Shown here piece after piece: positions 37,122 to 46,582 of a stretch of DNA of 64,000 nt. A model generated the notes under the pieces. It did not search any database, was not told where the DNA came from, and saw only the letters and a program-made list of their open reading frames with translations. Source of the stretch: Lysinibacillus sp. FSL W8-0992 (GTDB lineage Bacteria; Bacillota; Bacilli; Bacillales_A; Planococcaceae). The first letter of the stretch is position 1. Each line of letters begins with the position of its first letter. The position numbers and the translations under genes are program-made. Location of the stretch: contig NZ_JBBOZQ010000001.1 of assembly GCF_038008685.1 (NCBI RefSeq), positions 4,030,001-4,094,000 on the forward strand. The letters run 5' to 3'.

Positions 37122-38666
37122 TTACGCTTCCACCTTTTCATTTTTTACTACTTCCACAAATTCTCCTGTTAATGAATAAGAAGTAGCCTCCGTTATTTTC
37201 ACTTTCACTAACTGCCCAATTAACGCTGTTGGTGCTTTAAAATTCACGAGGCGATTTTTACGCGTATAGCCGGCAAGTACGTCATCACGACGTTTACTTG
37301 TTCCTTCCACTAACACTTCTACGATTTCGCCTTTCAAGCCTTCAAGCGCTTTTCTAGAATATTCTTGTACGACTGCATTTAAACGATGTAGACGCTCTTT
37401 TTTCACATCTTCTGGTACATTGTCAACCATCTTCGCAGCTGGCGTACCTTCTCGAGGAGAGTAAATATACGTAAAGGCCATTTCAAAGCCTACTTCACGG
37501 TATAGTGATATCGTCTCTTCAAATTGCTCCTCTGTTTCGTTTGGATAACCGACAATAATATCCGTTGTTAACGTCACACCTGGAATTGCAGCTTTAATCT
37601 TATCTACTAGGCTAAGGAAATGCTCACGACTATATTTACGAGCCATAATTTTTAACACATCATTTGAACCCGATTGTACTGGTAAATGAATATGTTCAAC
37701 TAAGTTCCCACCTTTTGCTAGCACTTCAATTAAATAATCATCGAAATCACGAGGGTGACTTGTTGTAAAGCGAATACGCGGAATATCAATTTTTCGCAAT
37801 TCATCCATTAAGTCACCTAGGCGGTAATCAAGGTCCTCAAAGTCTTTCCCGTAAGCGTTGACATTTTGGCCAAGGAGCATAATTTCTTTATAGCCCGCCG
37901 CTGCTAGCTCACGAACTTCAGCAATGATTTCCTCGGGACGTCGACTACGTTCTTTCCCACGCGTATATGGCACGATACAATACGTACAAAACTTGTCACA
38001 GCCGTACATTATATTGACCCAGGCTTTAATGGAACCTAAACGTTTTTTCGGCAAGTTTTCAATAACGTCGCCCTCTTTAGACCAAACCTCTACAACCATT
38101 TCCTTCGACATGTATGCTTCTTTTAAAATATTTGGCAAACGGTGTATATTGTGTGTGCCAAATACCATATCGACGTGCGGATACGTTTTTAAAATTTTAT
38201 TAACTACAGATTCTTCTTGCGACATACAGCCACATACACCAATTAGCATTTCTGGATTTTTGCGTTTATATTTTAGCAGGAAACCAAGCTCTCCAAACAC
38301 TTTGTTCTCTGCATTTTCACGGATTGCACATGTATTGAGTAGCACCACATCTGCTTCCTCGATAATCTCTGTTGAAGTATAACCGAGCTGCATAAATATC
38401 CCAGCCATCACTTCTGTATCGTGCTCATTCATTTGGCAGCCATATGTACGGATATAGAAAGTCCGTCCCTCGCCCATGCCAGCAAATTGTTCGGCTATTT
38501 GGAAGTCTTTATGGTATTTCACTTCTTCTTTGCCGCGTTTTTTTGCATCTTTTAATGAAGGTGCAGTAAAGACCTTCTCAAAATATTTACTATAATCCTT
38601 TTCAGGCTTGTCTTCTTTTTTTGGTTGATTGACTTGTTGACTGGTTAATCGTTGTTCCTCATTCAT
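37122..38666 (-). CDS. miaB: tRNA-2-methylthio-N6-dimethylallyladenosine synthase MiaB
   Basis: Radical-SAM methylthiotransferase that completes ms2i6A on A37 of tRNAs already modified by MiaA. 514 residues: an N-terminal extension typical of Bacillales, the UPF0004 domain with Cys in YGCQMNEHD (about 76), [10 protein letters not shown] and CGCMSQEE, the radical-SAM triad in GCDKFCTYC (about 225), and a C-terminal TRAM domain (about 440-500). First gene of miaB-ricA. The stretch before it (38667-38860) shows nothing. Confidence 0.97.
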   Translation of the reverse strand: MNEEQRLTSQQVNQPKKEDKPEKDYSKYFEKVFTAPSLKDAKKRGKEEVKYHKDFQIAEQFAGMGEGRTFYIRTYGCQMNEHDTEVMAGIFMQLGYTSTEIIEEADVVLLNTCAIRENAENKVFGELGFLLKYKRKNPEMLIGVCGCMSQEESVVNKILKTYPHVDMVFGTHNIHRLPNILKEAYMSKEMVVEVWSKEGDVIENLPKKRLGSIKAWVNIMYGCDKFCTYCIVPYTRGKERSRRPEEIIAEVRELAAAGYKEIMLLGQNVNAYGKDFEDLDYRLGDLMDELRKIDIPRIRFTTSHPRDFDDYLIEVLAKGGNLVEHIHLPVQSGSNDVLKIMARKYSREHFLSLVDKIKAAIPGVTLTTDIIVGYPNETEEQFEETISLYREVGFEMAFTYIYSPREGTPAAKMVDNVPEDVKKERLHRLNAVVQEYSRKALEGLKGEIVEVLVEGTSKRRDDVLAGYTRKNRLVNFKAPTALIGQLVKVKITEATSYSLTGEFVEVVKNEKVEA

Positions 38667-38841
38667 TGCAGGTCAGGTAACTCCTTTCAAACGAAATCCG
38701 TGCATTCGAATTCCCATTTTACTATTATACTGAATGATTACTACTTCCTACAAGGTTTGTGTACTAAATGTCGTGGTTTCGACTTAAATACACTTCTTAT
38801 TAAAAATATTCCGTCGTTCTTGTCTATTGCTTCATAATAAA

Positions 38842-38904
38842 CAAGGAGGCTGGGACAAAAGAGAAAAAGTGTTAGATTGACAGTAATCAATCTAACACTT
38901 TTTT
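38842..38904. repeat. GAGGCTGGGACAAAA element with hairpin
   Basis: AAGGAGGCTGGGACAAAAGA at about 38842 is followed by a perfect 17-base stem (AAAAAGTGTTAGATTGA and its complement, six-base loop) ending in six T residues. Sequences of the type TGGGACAAAA plus hairpin are recurrent intergenic elements in several Firmicutes. It sits next to repeat copy D. Confidence 0.6.
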
Positions 38905-38912
38905 GCAATGTC

Positions 38913-39040
38913 GTTGTTGTCCACTACGGCGGTGCTTTCCGCGGGCACATTCGTAAGTCGCAACCCCCGCTATCGCGTGGTCTGTTGCGTCTTATGCTGC
39001 GTGCATTCCCGCAGGAGTCACCCCCTTCGCTGCCAACAAC
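38913..39040. repeat. Dispersed long imperfect palindrome, copy D
   Basis: Outer arms GTTGTTG and CAACAAC are complementary and differ from those of copy B. Inner arms GCTTTCCGCGGGCACATTCG and GCTGCGTGCATTCCCGCAGG match the family. Confidence 0.85.
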
Positions 39041-39088
39041 AAGTATAACTGTTTAAATGCATGATACTTAGCATAGATACCTAGCAAA

Positions 39089-39117
39089 AATCACCGATGA
39101 CATTATCAACGGTGATT
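39089..39117 (-). terminator. Terminator of the organophosphate-type operon
   Basis: Minus strand AATCACCG and CGGTGATT around 13 bases, followed by TTTGC; directly after the PHP gene stop. Confidence 0.7.
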
Positions 39118-39121
39118 GTTG

Positions 39122-40135
39122 TTATAACTCTATATATTTTTTTGTGCGTTGATCGAACCCTACTAGGTGTTGAACGCCTAAGCTCTTTAGCAAATCAGTA
39201 TTGGCAAACGTATATTTTCCTAAATCATCAGGGAAATGGGCGTCTGAAGAAACGGTAAATTCTACACCTCTTTGTACTAAAACTTGCAAAAACAATGGAC
39301 CTGGGCACATTTCTTGGACGGGATAGCGATAATATAACCCTGCATTAATTTCCGTAGCCGTTTGTGTGTTAACAAGCGCTTGTGCGATTTGTTCATACCA
39401 TAAAAGATTAAACGCCTCATCCTCAACATGATAATGAAAAACTTTAAAATTATCTAAGTGAGCCACAAAATCAAACATGTTAGACTGTATCATTTGCACG
39501 ACCGTTGAAAAAAACTGCGTATAGTTTTTTTGCAATGTTGTTTGATCCATATTAGCAAATAAATGCTCTGTTTGTGGATTATCAAAGCCCCAGCCATCTA
39601 CAAAATGAACAGAGCCAATCACATAATCCCAAGGGTGTCCTTCTAGTAGCGATGCCAATTGCGTCTCGCCACCTACAAAGTAATCCGCTTCAATGCCTAG
39701 CTTTAACTCGACACCATGCTGACGCCATTTTTTCTTTGCCTTTGCTATCGCTAATACGAAATCGTCCATATTTTCAGTCATCACACTATCTAGCCAGTAT
39801 CGTTGCAGTGGACCGATTTCTTGTGAATCATCTAATTGCATATATTGTTCAAAATAGGAGCGAGCCTCATGAAAGCGATACAAATGATCGACAATACCAA
39901 CCTCTCGTAAACCAAGTTGTTTTGCCTTTTGTAAATATAGGTCAAGCCATTCTTCACTATAGCAGCCATTATGTAATCGACTAGCCAATGCTGACACTTG
40001 CCATTCAACCAACGCTTTGGAACCTTTAGTAGTACTTCTAGGCTCATGAAAATGCGATATCGCGCGAGATGTTCGTTCCAGCCAACGGAAAGAATAGGGC
40101 CCCTCCTCTAAATGCACATGGTAATCAATTGTCAT
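39122..40135 (-). CDS. PHP-domain phosphoesterase, histidinol-phosphatase-like
   Basis: Cytosolic metal-dependent phosphoesterase of 337 residues. PHP motifs in order: HVHLEEG (about 6-12), REVGIVDHLY (about 95-104), GIEADY (about 162), GSVHF (about 187) and SSDAH near the C-terminus (about 303), which together bind two or three metals. Relatives act as histidinol-phosphatases or on other small phosphomonoesters. It is not in a his operon; it is the last gene of an ABC-importer/DeoR unit, its ATG overlapping the DeoR stop (TAATG). This suggests hydrolysis of an imported or derived phosphate ester, but the substrate is unknown. Confidence 0.85.
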   Translation of the reverse strand: MTIDYHVHLEEGPYSFRWLERTSRAISHFHEPRSTTKGSKALVEWQVSALASRLHNGCYSEEWLDLYLQKAKQLGLREVGIVDHLYRFHEARSYFEQYMQLDDSQEIGPLQRYWLDSVMTENMDDFVLAIAKAKKKWRQHGVELKLGIEADYFVGGETQLASLLEGHPWDYVIGSVHFVDGWGFDNPQTEHLFANMDQTTLQKNYTQFFSTVVQMIQSNMFDFVAHLDNFKVFHYHVEDEAFNLLWYEQIAQALVNTQTATEINAGLYYRYPVQEMCPGPLFLQVLVQRGVEFTVSSDAHFPDDLGKYTFANTDLLKSLGVQHLVGFDQRTKKYIEL

Positions 40136-40917
40136 TAACTTTTCCCTCCACTACATACTGTCCACTGTTCTTCGTATACTTGCCAGTCTTCTGGGCAAGC
40201 AATATCACACATTATTTCCGTACATTGTGCTAAATGACAGATTTGATAAAATGAATGGCCATTAATTTTTGATGCATCTGCTAATAATATTGTCTTTTTA
40301 CTTTGCTGTAGCATCTTTTGGGAAATCAGTGATTCATCTAAATCATAGTCATACACAATGCCATCCTTCATGCCACCGCAAGATAAAAACGCTTTGTCGA
40401 AGTTCATATTGCCTAACCATTCTAATGTCATTGCACCAGCAACCGAAGCTTGTCTAGGGTTTGTTGTTCCACCTAATAAAATAACTTTCCCTGTCATCCG
40501 TCTTTCTTCAATGGCAAGATTAAATTGTGCAGCAGCGGCAATGGAATGAGTAACAACAGTAATATCATCCACTGCCATTAAGTAATCTGCAATGTGCACT
40601 GTCGTCGTCCCTGTATCAACTGCAATCGTATCCCCATCACATATTCGCATCGCAGCCTGCCGAGCAATGATACACTTTGCCTCTTTTTGCATTTGTAATT
40701 TCCGTAAAAATGCAGGTTCTGTTCGAACATTTGTATACTTAATTGCTCCACCATGCACTCTCGTCAATAGATGTTGCTGCTCTAGCTCATCCAAATCCCG
40801 ACGAACAGTTTCAGGTGCTACGAACAATGCTTCTGCGATATTTGCCACAATGATTTTTCCATCGAGCTCTAATTGCTTTAATATAAATTCAAACCGTTCA
40901 ATTTTAGCATACGTCAT
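40135..40917 (-). CDS. DeoR-family transcriptional repressor
   Basis: 260 residues. N-terminal DeoR winged helix (VAPETVRRDLDELEQQHLLTRVHGGA) at about 30-60, then a DeoR sensor domain with the sugar-phosphate isomerase-like fold (DTGTTTVHIADYL, LLGGTTNPRQASVAGAMT, ADASKINGHSFYQICHL). Such repressors respond to phosphorylated intermediates, which fits an operon with two phosphoesterases. Start at the ATG at 40917, which overlaps the ATPase stop (ATGA); a longer frame to 40953 is inside the ATPase gene. It probably autoregulates the operon. Confidence 0.9.
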   Translation of the reverse strand: MTYAKIERFEFILKQLELDGKIIVANIAEALFVAPETVRRDLDELEQQHLLTRVHGGAIKYTNVRTEPAFLRKLQMQKEAKCIIARQAAMRICDGDTIAVDTGTTTVHIADYLMAVDDITVVTHSIAAAAQFNLAIEERRMTGKVILLGGTTNPRQASVAGAMTLEWLGNMNFDKAFLSCGGMKDGIVYDYDLDESLISQKMLQQSKKTILLADASKINGHSFYQICHLAQCTEIMCDIACPEDWQVYEEQWTVCSGGKS

Positions 40918-41915
40918 GATAGTGCAATCACATCTTCCTTCGCCACGTAACACTTATAGTTTTTACCTAGTTCAAGCGTTTGCCCACGCTGATGTAACTG
41001 TTCCATTGTAAATGTAAAGTCGCCTTCTAAAGTTGTACGAATGATGTTACCACTCATTAACGACTGTGTCGCTACACCTAAAAGACAAAAGTCTCCATCC
41101 TTCATCTCGACATGAACAGCTTCTGGTCGAATGGCAAACTTCCCACTATTTCCAGGCAATTTCGTTCCGATCATCGTCTCTAACACTTGTCGTGGAAAAA
41201 CATTATAATGACCAATGAAATTTGCAATAAATTCACTTTTCGGATTCGTATAAATTTCTGTCGGTGTGCCGCTTTGCGCAATTTCCCCATTGCTCATAAC
41301 AAATATTTTGTCTGATACAGCCATAGCTTCATCCTGATCATGGGTTACTAAAATCATTGTCATCCCAAGCTGTCGTTGGATCGCACGTAAATCGCTCTGT
41401 AATTTTTTGCGTATTTGCGCATCAAGCGCACTTAGCGGCTCATCTAAAAGCAACACTTTAGGTCGTACAATGAGTGCGCGTGCAAGCGCTACTCGTTGCT
41501 GTTGACCACCAGACAATTCCTTTGGATATGCATTCGCCTTTTCTGTCAAATGCACGATCGCTAGAATTTCCTGCACACGATGCTCCACTTCTGCATTATT
41601 TATTTTTTGCATTCGCAAGCCAAACGCAATATTTTCTTTGACGGTCATGTTCGGAAATAGTGCGTAGGATTGAAATACCATCCCGACCTGGCGCTCTTTC
41701 GGCTGGATGCCGCCCATATTTTTTCCTTCAATTTGTATTTTTCCTGCTGTTGCATCCGTTAGGCCCGCAACAATTCTTAAAATAGTACTTTTCCCACAGC
41801 CACTTGGCCCTAAAAGTGTAATAAATTGACCTTTTTCAATTGTCATTTCGATATTTGATAAGACAGTTGTTTGTTCATATTTTTTATGAAGTCCTTCAAT
41901 TACAATATAGCTCAT
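40914..41915 (-). CDS. ABC transporter ATPase, spermidine/iron/phosphonate type
   Basis: 333-residue ATPase that powers the two permeases. Walker A GPSGCGKST (about 36-44), Q-loop, signature LSGGQQQR (about 135-142), Walker B VLLLDEP and switch His in VTHDQDEA. The C-terminal third is a TOBE-like regulatory domain (IRPEAVHVEM). Family-level similarity is to PotA/FbpC/PhnT-type ATPases. Its start and stop overlap both neighbours, so it is translated as part of one unit. Confidence 0.93.
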   Translation of the reverse strand: MSYIVIEGLHKKYEQTTVLSNIEMTIEKGQFITLLGPSGCGKSTILRIVAGLTDATAGKIQIEGKNMGGIQPKERQVGMVFQSYALFPNMTVKENIAFGLRMQKINNAEVEHRVQEILAIVHLTEKANAYPKELSGGQQQRVALARALIVRPKVLLLDEPLSALDAQIRKKLQSDLRAIQRQLGMTMILVTHDQDEAMAVSDKIFVMSNGEIAQSGTPTEIYTNPKSEFIANFIGHYNVFPRQVLETMIGTKLPGNSGKFAIRPEAVHVEMKDGDFCLLGVATQSLMSGNIIRTTLEGDFTFTMEQLHQRGQTLELGKNYKCYVAKEDVIALS

Positions 41916-42697
41916 ACATTTGTCGCACCTTTCGAACGATTCGTTAATATCGCAATAGCGAAAGTTAATAAGCCCATTAGAACGATATAAATAAAGACGA
42001 CCGCACTGGCAATATGACCACTTGTACTTAGCTTTTTCATTAAATAAATTTGTACAGTTTCAAAGCGCGAGCCGACTACTAAATTAATTAGTACAAATTC
42101 TCCAAAGAGCACTGAAAACGATAATAACGCGCCAGCGAACAAGCCTGGATAAACGGTTGGTAACAGTATTTTCGTAAATGCCTGCCTTTTAGTTGAACCT
42201 AATAATTGTGCCGCGTCTAACAGTTGCTTTGCATCTATATTACGCAAGCTATTGCGAGTCCCTTGATATATATATGGCAAAATACCAATCACATAGGCGC
42301 CCAATACGACCAAAATCATCGGTACACCTATTGTTGAATATACGCGGATCAATCCAACGGCTAAAATTATTCCAGGAAATGAATACACCATAACGACTGC
42401 CACTTGAATCCATTTTTCATACTTTGGAAAATATAAAACAATGACAAATATCGCAGGCACAATGACGAATAATGCAATGGCGACTGCACCTCCAGAAAGC
42501 AAGACCGAACGTCCAAATGCCTGCATAAATGCTGCATCCTGGAACAGTGTAGCAAGCCACTTAAATGTCAATCCCTCGGGAAAAACTGTTTTATGCCACT
42601 TGGATGAAAAGGCATAAAGCATTGTCGCTACTATCGGCAATAGCAAATACAACATTAAAAGGAGGAAAACGCTATTAGCAAAATTTCTTTTTTTCAT
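41912..42697 (-). CDS. ABC transporter permease, second subunit
   Basis: Membrane permease of 261 residues with six segments. The docking-loop motif (LLDAAQLLGSTKRQAFTKILLP) lies around residues 155-175. Start at the ATG at 42697, eight bases after AAGGGGGA and overlapping the TAA of the previous permease; the upstream in-frame ATG at 42730 is inside that gene. Belongs to the PotC/PhnV-like permeases of polyamine, iron or phosphonate importers. Confidence 0.9.
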   Translation of the reverse strand: MKKRNFANSVFLLLMLYLLLPIVATMLYAFSSKWHKTVFPEGLTFKWLATLFQDAAFMQAFGRSVLLSGGAVAIALFVIVPAIFVIVLYFPKYEKWIQVAVVMVYSFPGIILAVGLIRVYSTIGVPMILVVLGAYVIGILPYIYQGTRNSLRNIDAKQLLDAAQLLGSTKRQAFTKILLPTVYPGLFAGALLSFSVLFGEFVLINLVVGSRFETVQIYLMKKLSTSGHIASAVVFIYIVLMGLLTFAIAILTNRSKGATNV

Positions 42698-43539
42698 TAC
42701 AATTTCCCCCTTGTTTTCTTTATGCTCCATTCACTTATTAGCATTGCGGTCACCATCGTTACTGCCAGCAATACTGCAATGGCACTTGCCAACTCGGGTT
42801 GAGCAAAAATATCTCCCTTAATCAGTGCTCCAATTCGTATAGCAACTAAATTATAATTACTACTAGTTAAGGCGTATGCAGATGCATAAGCACCCATTGC
42901 ATTGGCAAATAACACGCTAAAGGTTCCAACAATACCTGGTAACATAACGGGAATACCAATTTTTATCCAAAATTGAAAAGTCGATGCACCTAAAAGCGCA
43001 GCCGCTTCCTTCCATTGCTGCTGTATACCATCATAAATCGGATACAGCAGCATTAACGCTAACGGCAGTTGAAAATAAATATAAATGAGCAATAAACCAC
43101 TCCAGCTATAAAGGGAAAAGGACGATAATGCACCTATTTCCCATTTTTCAAATAGCAACGTAAATAGTCCACTATTACCAAGCAAGACAATAAACGCAAA
43201 AGCTAAAGGAATACCTGAAAAATTTGAAGTTAAATTTGTTATTATTAAAATTTTCTCCCGTACAGGCTGCGAAAAGTGCATAATCGCATGAACTGCAAAC
43301 AACGTAACGATTAGCGCAACTACTGCCGAAATGACAGATAACGTCACACTATTTTTAAATCCTTGTAAAATATAATTATTCGTTAATACGGATTTATATT
43401 GCGCTAACGTAAATCCTTCGCTATTACTAAAGCTCGTAACGAGCATGTACAGTAATGGCACTAGGAAAAATAACATTACAAGTAACAGGAAAGGTGTAAG
43501 CCAGGCAAAAGATTGCCTCTTAGATATCAAAACTACCAC
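42697..43539 (-). CDS. ABC transporter permease, first subunit
   Basis: Membrane permease of 280 residues with six predicted segments and a docking loop (WKEAAALLGASTFQFWIKIGIP) at about residues 180-200. Belongs to the PotB/PhnU-like permeases and pairs with the next subunit. It is translationally coupled to its partner by TAATG and lies 58 bases after the phosphodiesterase gene. Confidence 0.9.
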   Translation of the reverse strand: MVVLISKRQSFAWLTPFLLLVMLFFLVPLLYMLVTSFSNSEGFTLAQYKSVLTNNYILQGFKNSVTLSVISAVVALIVTLFAVHAIMHFSQPVREKILIITNLTSNFSGIPLAFAFIVLLGNSGLFTLLFEKWEIGALSSFSLYSWSGLLLIYIYFQLPLALMLLYPIYDGIQQQWKEAAALLGASTFQFWIKIGIPVMLPGIVGTFSVLFANAMGAYASAYALTSSNYNLVAIRIGALIKGDIFAQPELASAIAVLLAVTMVTAMLISEWSIKKTRGKL

Positions 43540-43597
43540 TTCTTTCTAACTTAAAAATGGATAAACGTTAAATCTGACATGCACGCGTCTTTATTTT

Positions 43598-44437
43598 TTA
43601 ATTAGTTTGTTGTAATGTTTGTACACCCTCTAATAATAGTGGAACCATCTCCTCAGAAGGCTCTATATTCATTAAATGACAACAGAGAGGTGCTACTTGT
43701 AGCTGAGACACCACGCCATCTTTTATACCTGCTTTAACAGCTTGGGAAATTACAAACATAGGTACATGCCGATCCTCAGTCGTTGACCCGCCATGATTGC
43801 CATCACTTGTCATCCCATGATCTGCCGTTACAATCACTTCGTACCCTTGTGCCATACATTTTGGAATAAATAGCGACAATAGTGCATCCACAGCCAATAT
43901 GCGATTACGATATTGCGCTGAGTTTGCTGTAAACTTATGCCCATCATCATCTACATTCATCGGGTGAATATATAAGAAATCTGGTTGTTTTTGATCCATT
44001 AACCACGCTGCATCCGCAAATAAATGACTGTCAGGGTAATGATCTTCAAAATAGAACAAGCCATTCTCAATCGGAAGCTTTGTCTCGAATTGTAAACGGT
44101 CCTCCATATGCTGAAATGGCGAGCGATTATAAAGCTCACTGACCCAATAATAAGCTGCTGCTGCTGTAGAAAGACCATTCGTTTTCGCTAAATGAAATAA
44201 ACTACTTTGTGTCGATAAGCGCACCGTCATATTACTCGTTACACCATGAACGATTGGTGGTGTGCCCGTTAAAATAGTTTCATATAAAGGTCTCGATAAA
44301 GACGGTACTTCAGAACGGACCTCGAAACGCGAAGCTATATTACGTTCTACTAAATGTTGCATAAATCCCATGTGTGTACATGCCGTATCAAATCGAAGTG
44401 CATCGATGACAATAAGAGCGACTTTTTTATTTGGCAT
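43598..44437 (-). CDS. Alkaline-phosphatase-superfamily phosphodiesterase/phosphatase, cytosolic
   Basis: 279 residues, no signal peptide. Metal and nucleophile motifs of the alkaline phosphatase superfamily are in order: VIDALRFD (about 10-17, metal Asp), a SLSRP segment (about 47-51) whose Ser or neighbouring residue is the probable nucleophile, NVDDDGH (about 173-179, metal Asp/His) and TADHGM (about 208-213). This resembles the type I phosphodiesterase/nucleotide pyrophosphatase branch, and more distantly phosphonoacetate hydrolase, but it is much shorter than the latter. It overlaps the binding-protein gene by 11 bases, so it acts on what the importer brings in. Exact substrate not determinable. 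Confidence 0.82.
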   Translation of the reverse strand: MPNKKVALIVIDALRFDTACTHMGFMQHLVERNIASRFEVRSEVPSLSRPLYETILTGTPPIVHGVTSNMTVRLSTQSSLFHLAKTNGLSTAAAAYYWVSELYNRSPFQHMEDRLQFETKLPIENGLFYFEDHYPDSHLFADAAWLMDQKQPDFLYIHPMNVDDDGHKFTANSAQYRNRILAVDALLSLFIPKCMAQGYEVIVTADHGMTSDGNHGGSTTEDRHVPMFVISQAVKAGIKDGVVSQLQVAPLCCHLMNIEPSEEMVPLLLEGVQTLQQTN

Positions 44438-45515
44438 GAATTAATACCTGCTCTTGATACATTTGTGGAATTTGCTTTGTTGTTTCTTCCCACTGCTTTT
44501 GATCATTAACTGGTTTTGCGTTTTTATACATTTCAGCTGGTAGTAATAAATCCTTTACTTCCTGAGAAAGCTTCATATTTTCACGAATTGGTCGTGCGTA
44601 ACCTTTTGCTAAGTTTTCTTGTCCAGCATCCGATAAAATATATTCGCGTGTTAACATGGCAGCATAAGGGTTTTTCGCATACTTATTTATTACTGTGGCA
44701 TAGCCTGATGTTACAGAGCCTTCTGATGGAATTACTACATCAAAGCGCTGTTCATCAATTTGATGACGATAGCCTAATGCATTAAAGTCCCATAAGATTG
44801 CCACATCGATTTCCCCTTTTTCTAAATTAGCGACGGACGGGTCTCCCTGTAAACGTCCTTGTTGCGCTAATTCCGCAAAGAAATCAATGCCCGGTTGAAT
44901 ATTCGATTCATCGCCACCGAAAGCCATTGCCGCGGCTAATATCGCAAATTGTGCTTGGTTTGCTGTTAAAGCATCCCCTATGCTGACATGATAATCTCCA
45001 TTTTTAAGATCCGCCCAAGAGGTTGGTGCATTTTTTACATTGTTTGTATCTGTTAAAAATGAAATTGTACCTGTATAGCCAACAATCCAATGGCCTTCAT
45101 CATCTTTTGCCCAGTCCGGAATATCATCCCAATAAGAGGTTTTGTATGGTAATGTTAGGCCTTTATCCTTGGCAATTGGTCCAAAGGCAATCCCTACATC
45201 CCCAATATCAGCAGTAGCATCATCTTTTTCTGCTTCAAATTTTGCTAGTTCCTCTGCACTCGACATATCCGTATCCTGATGCTTGATGGCATATTCAGTA
45301 TCAAGCTCTTGCCAAGTCTCTACCCAATTTGCCCATGTATCTGGCATACCGACTGAATTAACCGTTCCTTCTTGTTTCGCTTTTTCAGTAATTTCATCAA
45401 GTGATGCATCACTATTGACCCCATTTGAATTAGAAGAACTGTCCGAGCAAGCTGCCAACATTGAAATTGCTAATGCACCGATTAAGCCTTTCTTCCATAA
45501 CTTTTGAATTGCCAT
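44427..45515 (-). CDS. Solute-binding lipoprotein, spermidine/iron/phosphonate type
   Basis: Lipoprotein of 362 residues; lipobox SMLAAC with Cys23, then a Ser/Asn linker. The mature part has the type 2 periplasmic-binding fold with Trp-rich stretches (GMPDTWANWVETWQELD), family-level similarity to PotD/FbpA/PhnS binding proteins. First gene of a seven-gene operon (binding protein, phosphodiesterase, two permeases, ATPase, DeoR, PHP). Two phosphoesterases in the unit suggest the ligand is a phosphate ester or phosphonate, but no residues I can see prove this. Confidence 0.88.
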   Translation of the reverse strand: MAIQKLWKKGLIGALAISMLAACSDSSSNSNGVNSDASLDEITEKAKQEGTVNSVGMPDTWANWVETWQELDTEYAIKHQDTDMSSAEELAKFEAEKDDATADIGDVGIAFGPIAKDKGLTLPYKTSYWDDIPDWAKDDEGHWIVGYTGTISFLTDTNNVKNAPTSWADLKNGDYHVSIGDALTANQAQFAILAAAMAFGGDESNIQPGIDFFAELAQQGRLQGDPSVANLEKGEIDVAILWDFNALGYRHQIDEQRFDVVIPSEGSVTSGYATVINKYAKNPYAAMLTREYILSDAGQENLAKGYARPIRENMKLSQEVKDLLLPAEMYKNAKPVNDQKQWEETTKQIPQMYQEQVLIHAK

Positions 45516-45769
45516 GAGTTGGACCCTCCATTTGTTTATGTTTATTTTTATTTGCTTACAACAGTAATCTTATAAAACAAACATTAAGCAAGTATGGATG
45601 GCTTAAAAATATTTCGTAAACATTATTGAGAGTTTATAAATATGTGTGAAGTTTTTTAAGTATTAGAGGAATTGTAAAGATGATTGTATTTTTTGAGTTA
45701 AAAAGAGGAATCCAGTTGTGTATGCACACGTTTGTTTCGTTTATCAGACGTGCACATACCCCAGATAAA

Positions 45770-46144
45770 TCAAGTTAGTCCTAGAAAATCTGCATATGTA
45801 TGCGGTTCATTTTCCTTTAAAATCGTTAAAAATGTAAAAGCAAGCTGAACAACCGACCACCATTTCATGTTATAGGCTATTTCAAAACGGCTTGGCTCTA
45901 ATGAAAAAACGTCCTGAAAGATATGAAGTGGCTCAATTTGTTCATCTTTTAAAATTGATAAAAAACCTAAAAACAAAGTATGATCTTTCACTTCAATTAC
46001 TTTACCATCAACAAGAGCATCTATGTTTTCTGGCTGATGGAATTTACATTGAGTCGCAACATACCGTTCTAAATCTAGAGCACGTTGCCGTTCTTCACGT
46101 TCCTTTTTTTTCGCAATAAAATCAATGATATTATTCACGAACAT
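45770..46144 (-). CDS. Small cytosolic protein of unknown function
   Basis: 124 residues, not recognised. N-terminal 25 residues are strongly charged (KKKEREERQRALDLERY), then a mixed region with VDGKVIEVKDHTLFLGF and two aromatic helices (NMKWWSVVQLAFTFLTIL). No signal peptide or membrane segment. Lone gene; good ribosome site GAGGCG before the start. It lies between the organophosphate operon promoter region and a repeat-rich gap. Confidence 0.55.
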   Translation of the reverse strand: MFVNNIIDFIAKKKEREERQRALDLERYVATQCKFHQPENIDALVDGKVIEVKDHTLFLGFLSILKDEQIEPLHIFQDVFSLEPSRFEIAYNMKWWSVVQLAFTFLTILKENEPHTYADFLGLT

Positions 46145-46299
46145 CGCCTCTTTTTTTCTTTTATTGTATCATTCTTTCATATAATTTTACCCGCGCACGC
46201 CCCCTATTAATCATTGATGGATTTTCATTATTAAAAATGTAAGTTGGTTTCCGCTGTGTGTGACGCTTTCTGCTCAAATCAGCTAGAAGTATTGTTTGT

Positions 46300-46310
46300 G
46301 TGCCTGGCAC
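46300..46310. repeat. GTGCCTGGCAC mini-palindrome, copy 1
   Basis: GTGCC/GGCAC 5-base arms around a T. Followed by TTAGCGTAGATACCTAGCA, which also occurs (one change) at about 39068-39086. Confidence 0.7.
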
Positions 46311-46351
46311 TTAGCGTAGATACCTAGCATACTAATGGTTTCCTCAATCGT

Positions 46352-46428
46352 AAAAATCCACTCCGCTTTCCTTGGGCACGACGTAATCTGTAACCGTGCT
46401 GTCGTGCGGTCTGTCTGCGTGGATTTTG
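46352..46428. repeat. Dispersed palindromic repeat, short copy E
   Basis: Outer arms AAAATCCAC and GTGGATTTT are complementary. Contains GCTTTCC, GGGCACGACGTAA and a shortened centre. With the flanking TTAGTTAAC and the mini-palindrome at 46477, it forms a composite unit also found at 49446-49615. Confidence 0.8.
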
Positions 46429-46476
46429 ACTTAGTTAACCTTAGTGGTAGTACCATGAAAATTCAAAATTGTTTGG

Positions 46477-46487
46477 GTGCCTGGCAC
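46477..46487. repeat. GTGCCTGGCAC mini-palindrome, copy 2
   Basis: Perfect match, at the end of the composite unit with copy E. Confidence 0.7.
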
Positions 46488-46491
46488 AACA

Positions 46492-46533
46492 AAAGGCATC
46501 AAGAGTGAAAAACACTTCTTGATACCTTTTATT
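46492..46533. terminator. Bidirectional terminator between the unknown gene and korB
   Basis: AAAGGCATCAAGAGTG pairs with CACTTCTTGATACCTTT with small mismatches; TTTTATTT follows on the plus strand. Confidence 0.55.
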
Positions 46534-46541
46534 TACATACT

Positions 46542-46572
46542 AAAAGCCACAATATTAAAATTGTGGCTTTTT
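46542..46572 (-). terminator. Terminator of korB
   Basis: AAAAGCCACAAT and ATTGTGGCTTTT around six bases, directly after the korB stop. Confidence 0.85.
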
Positions 46573-46582
46573 GCAATCTTAT

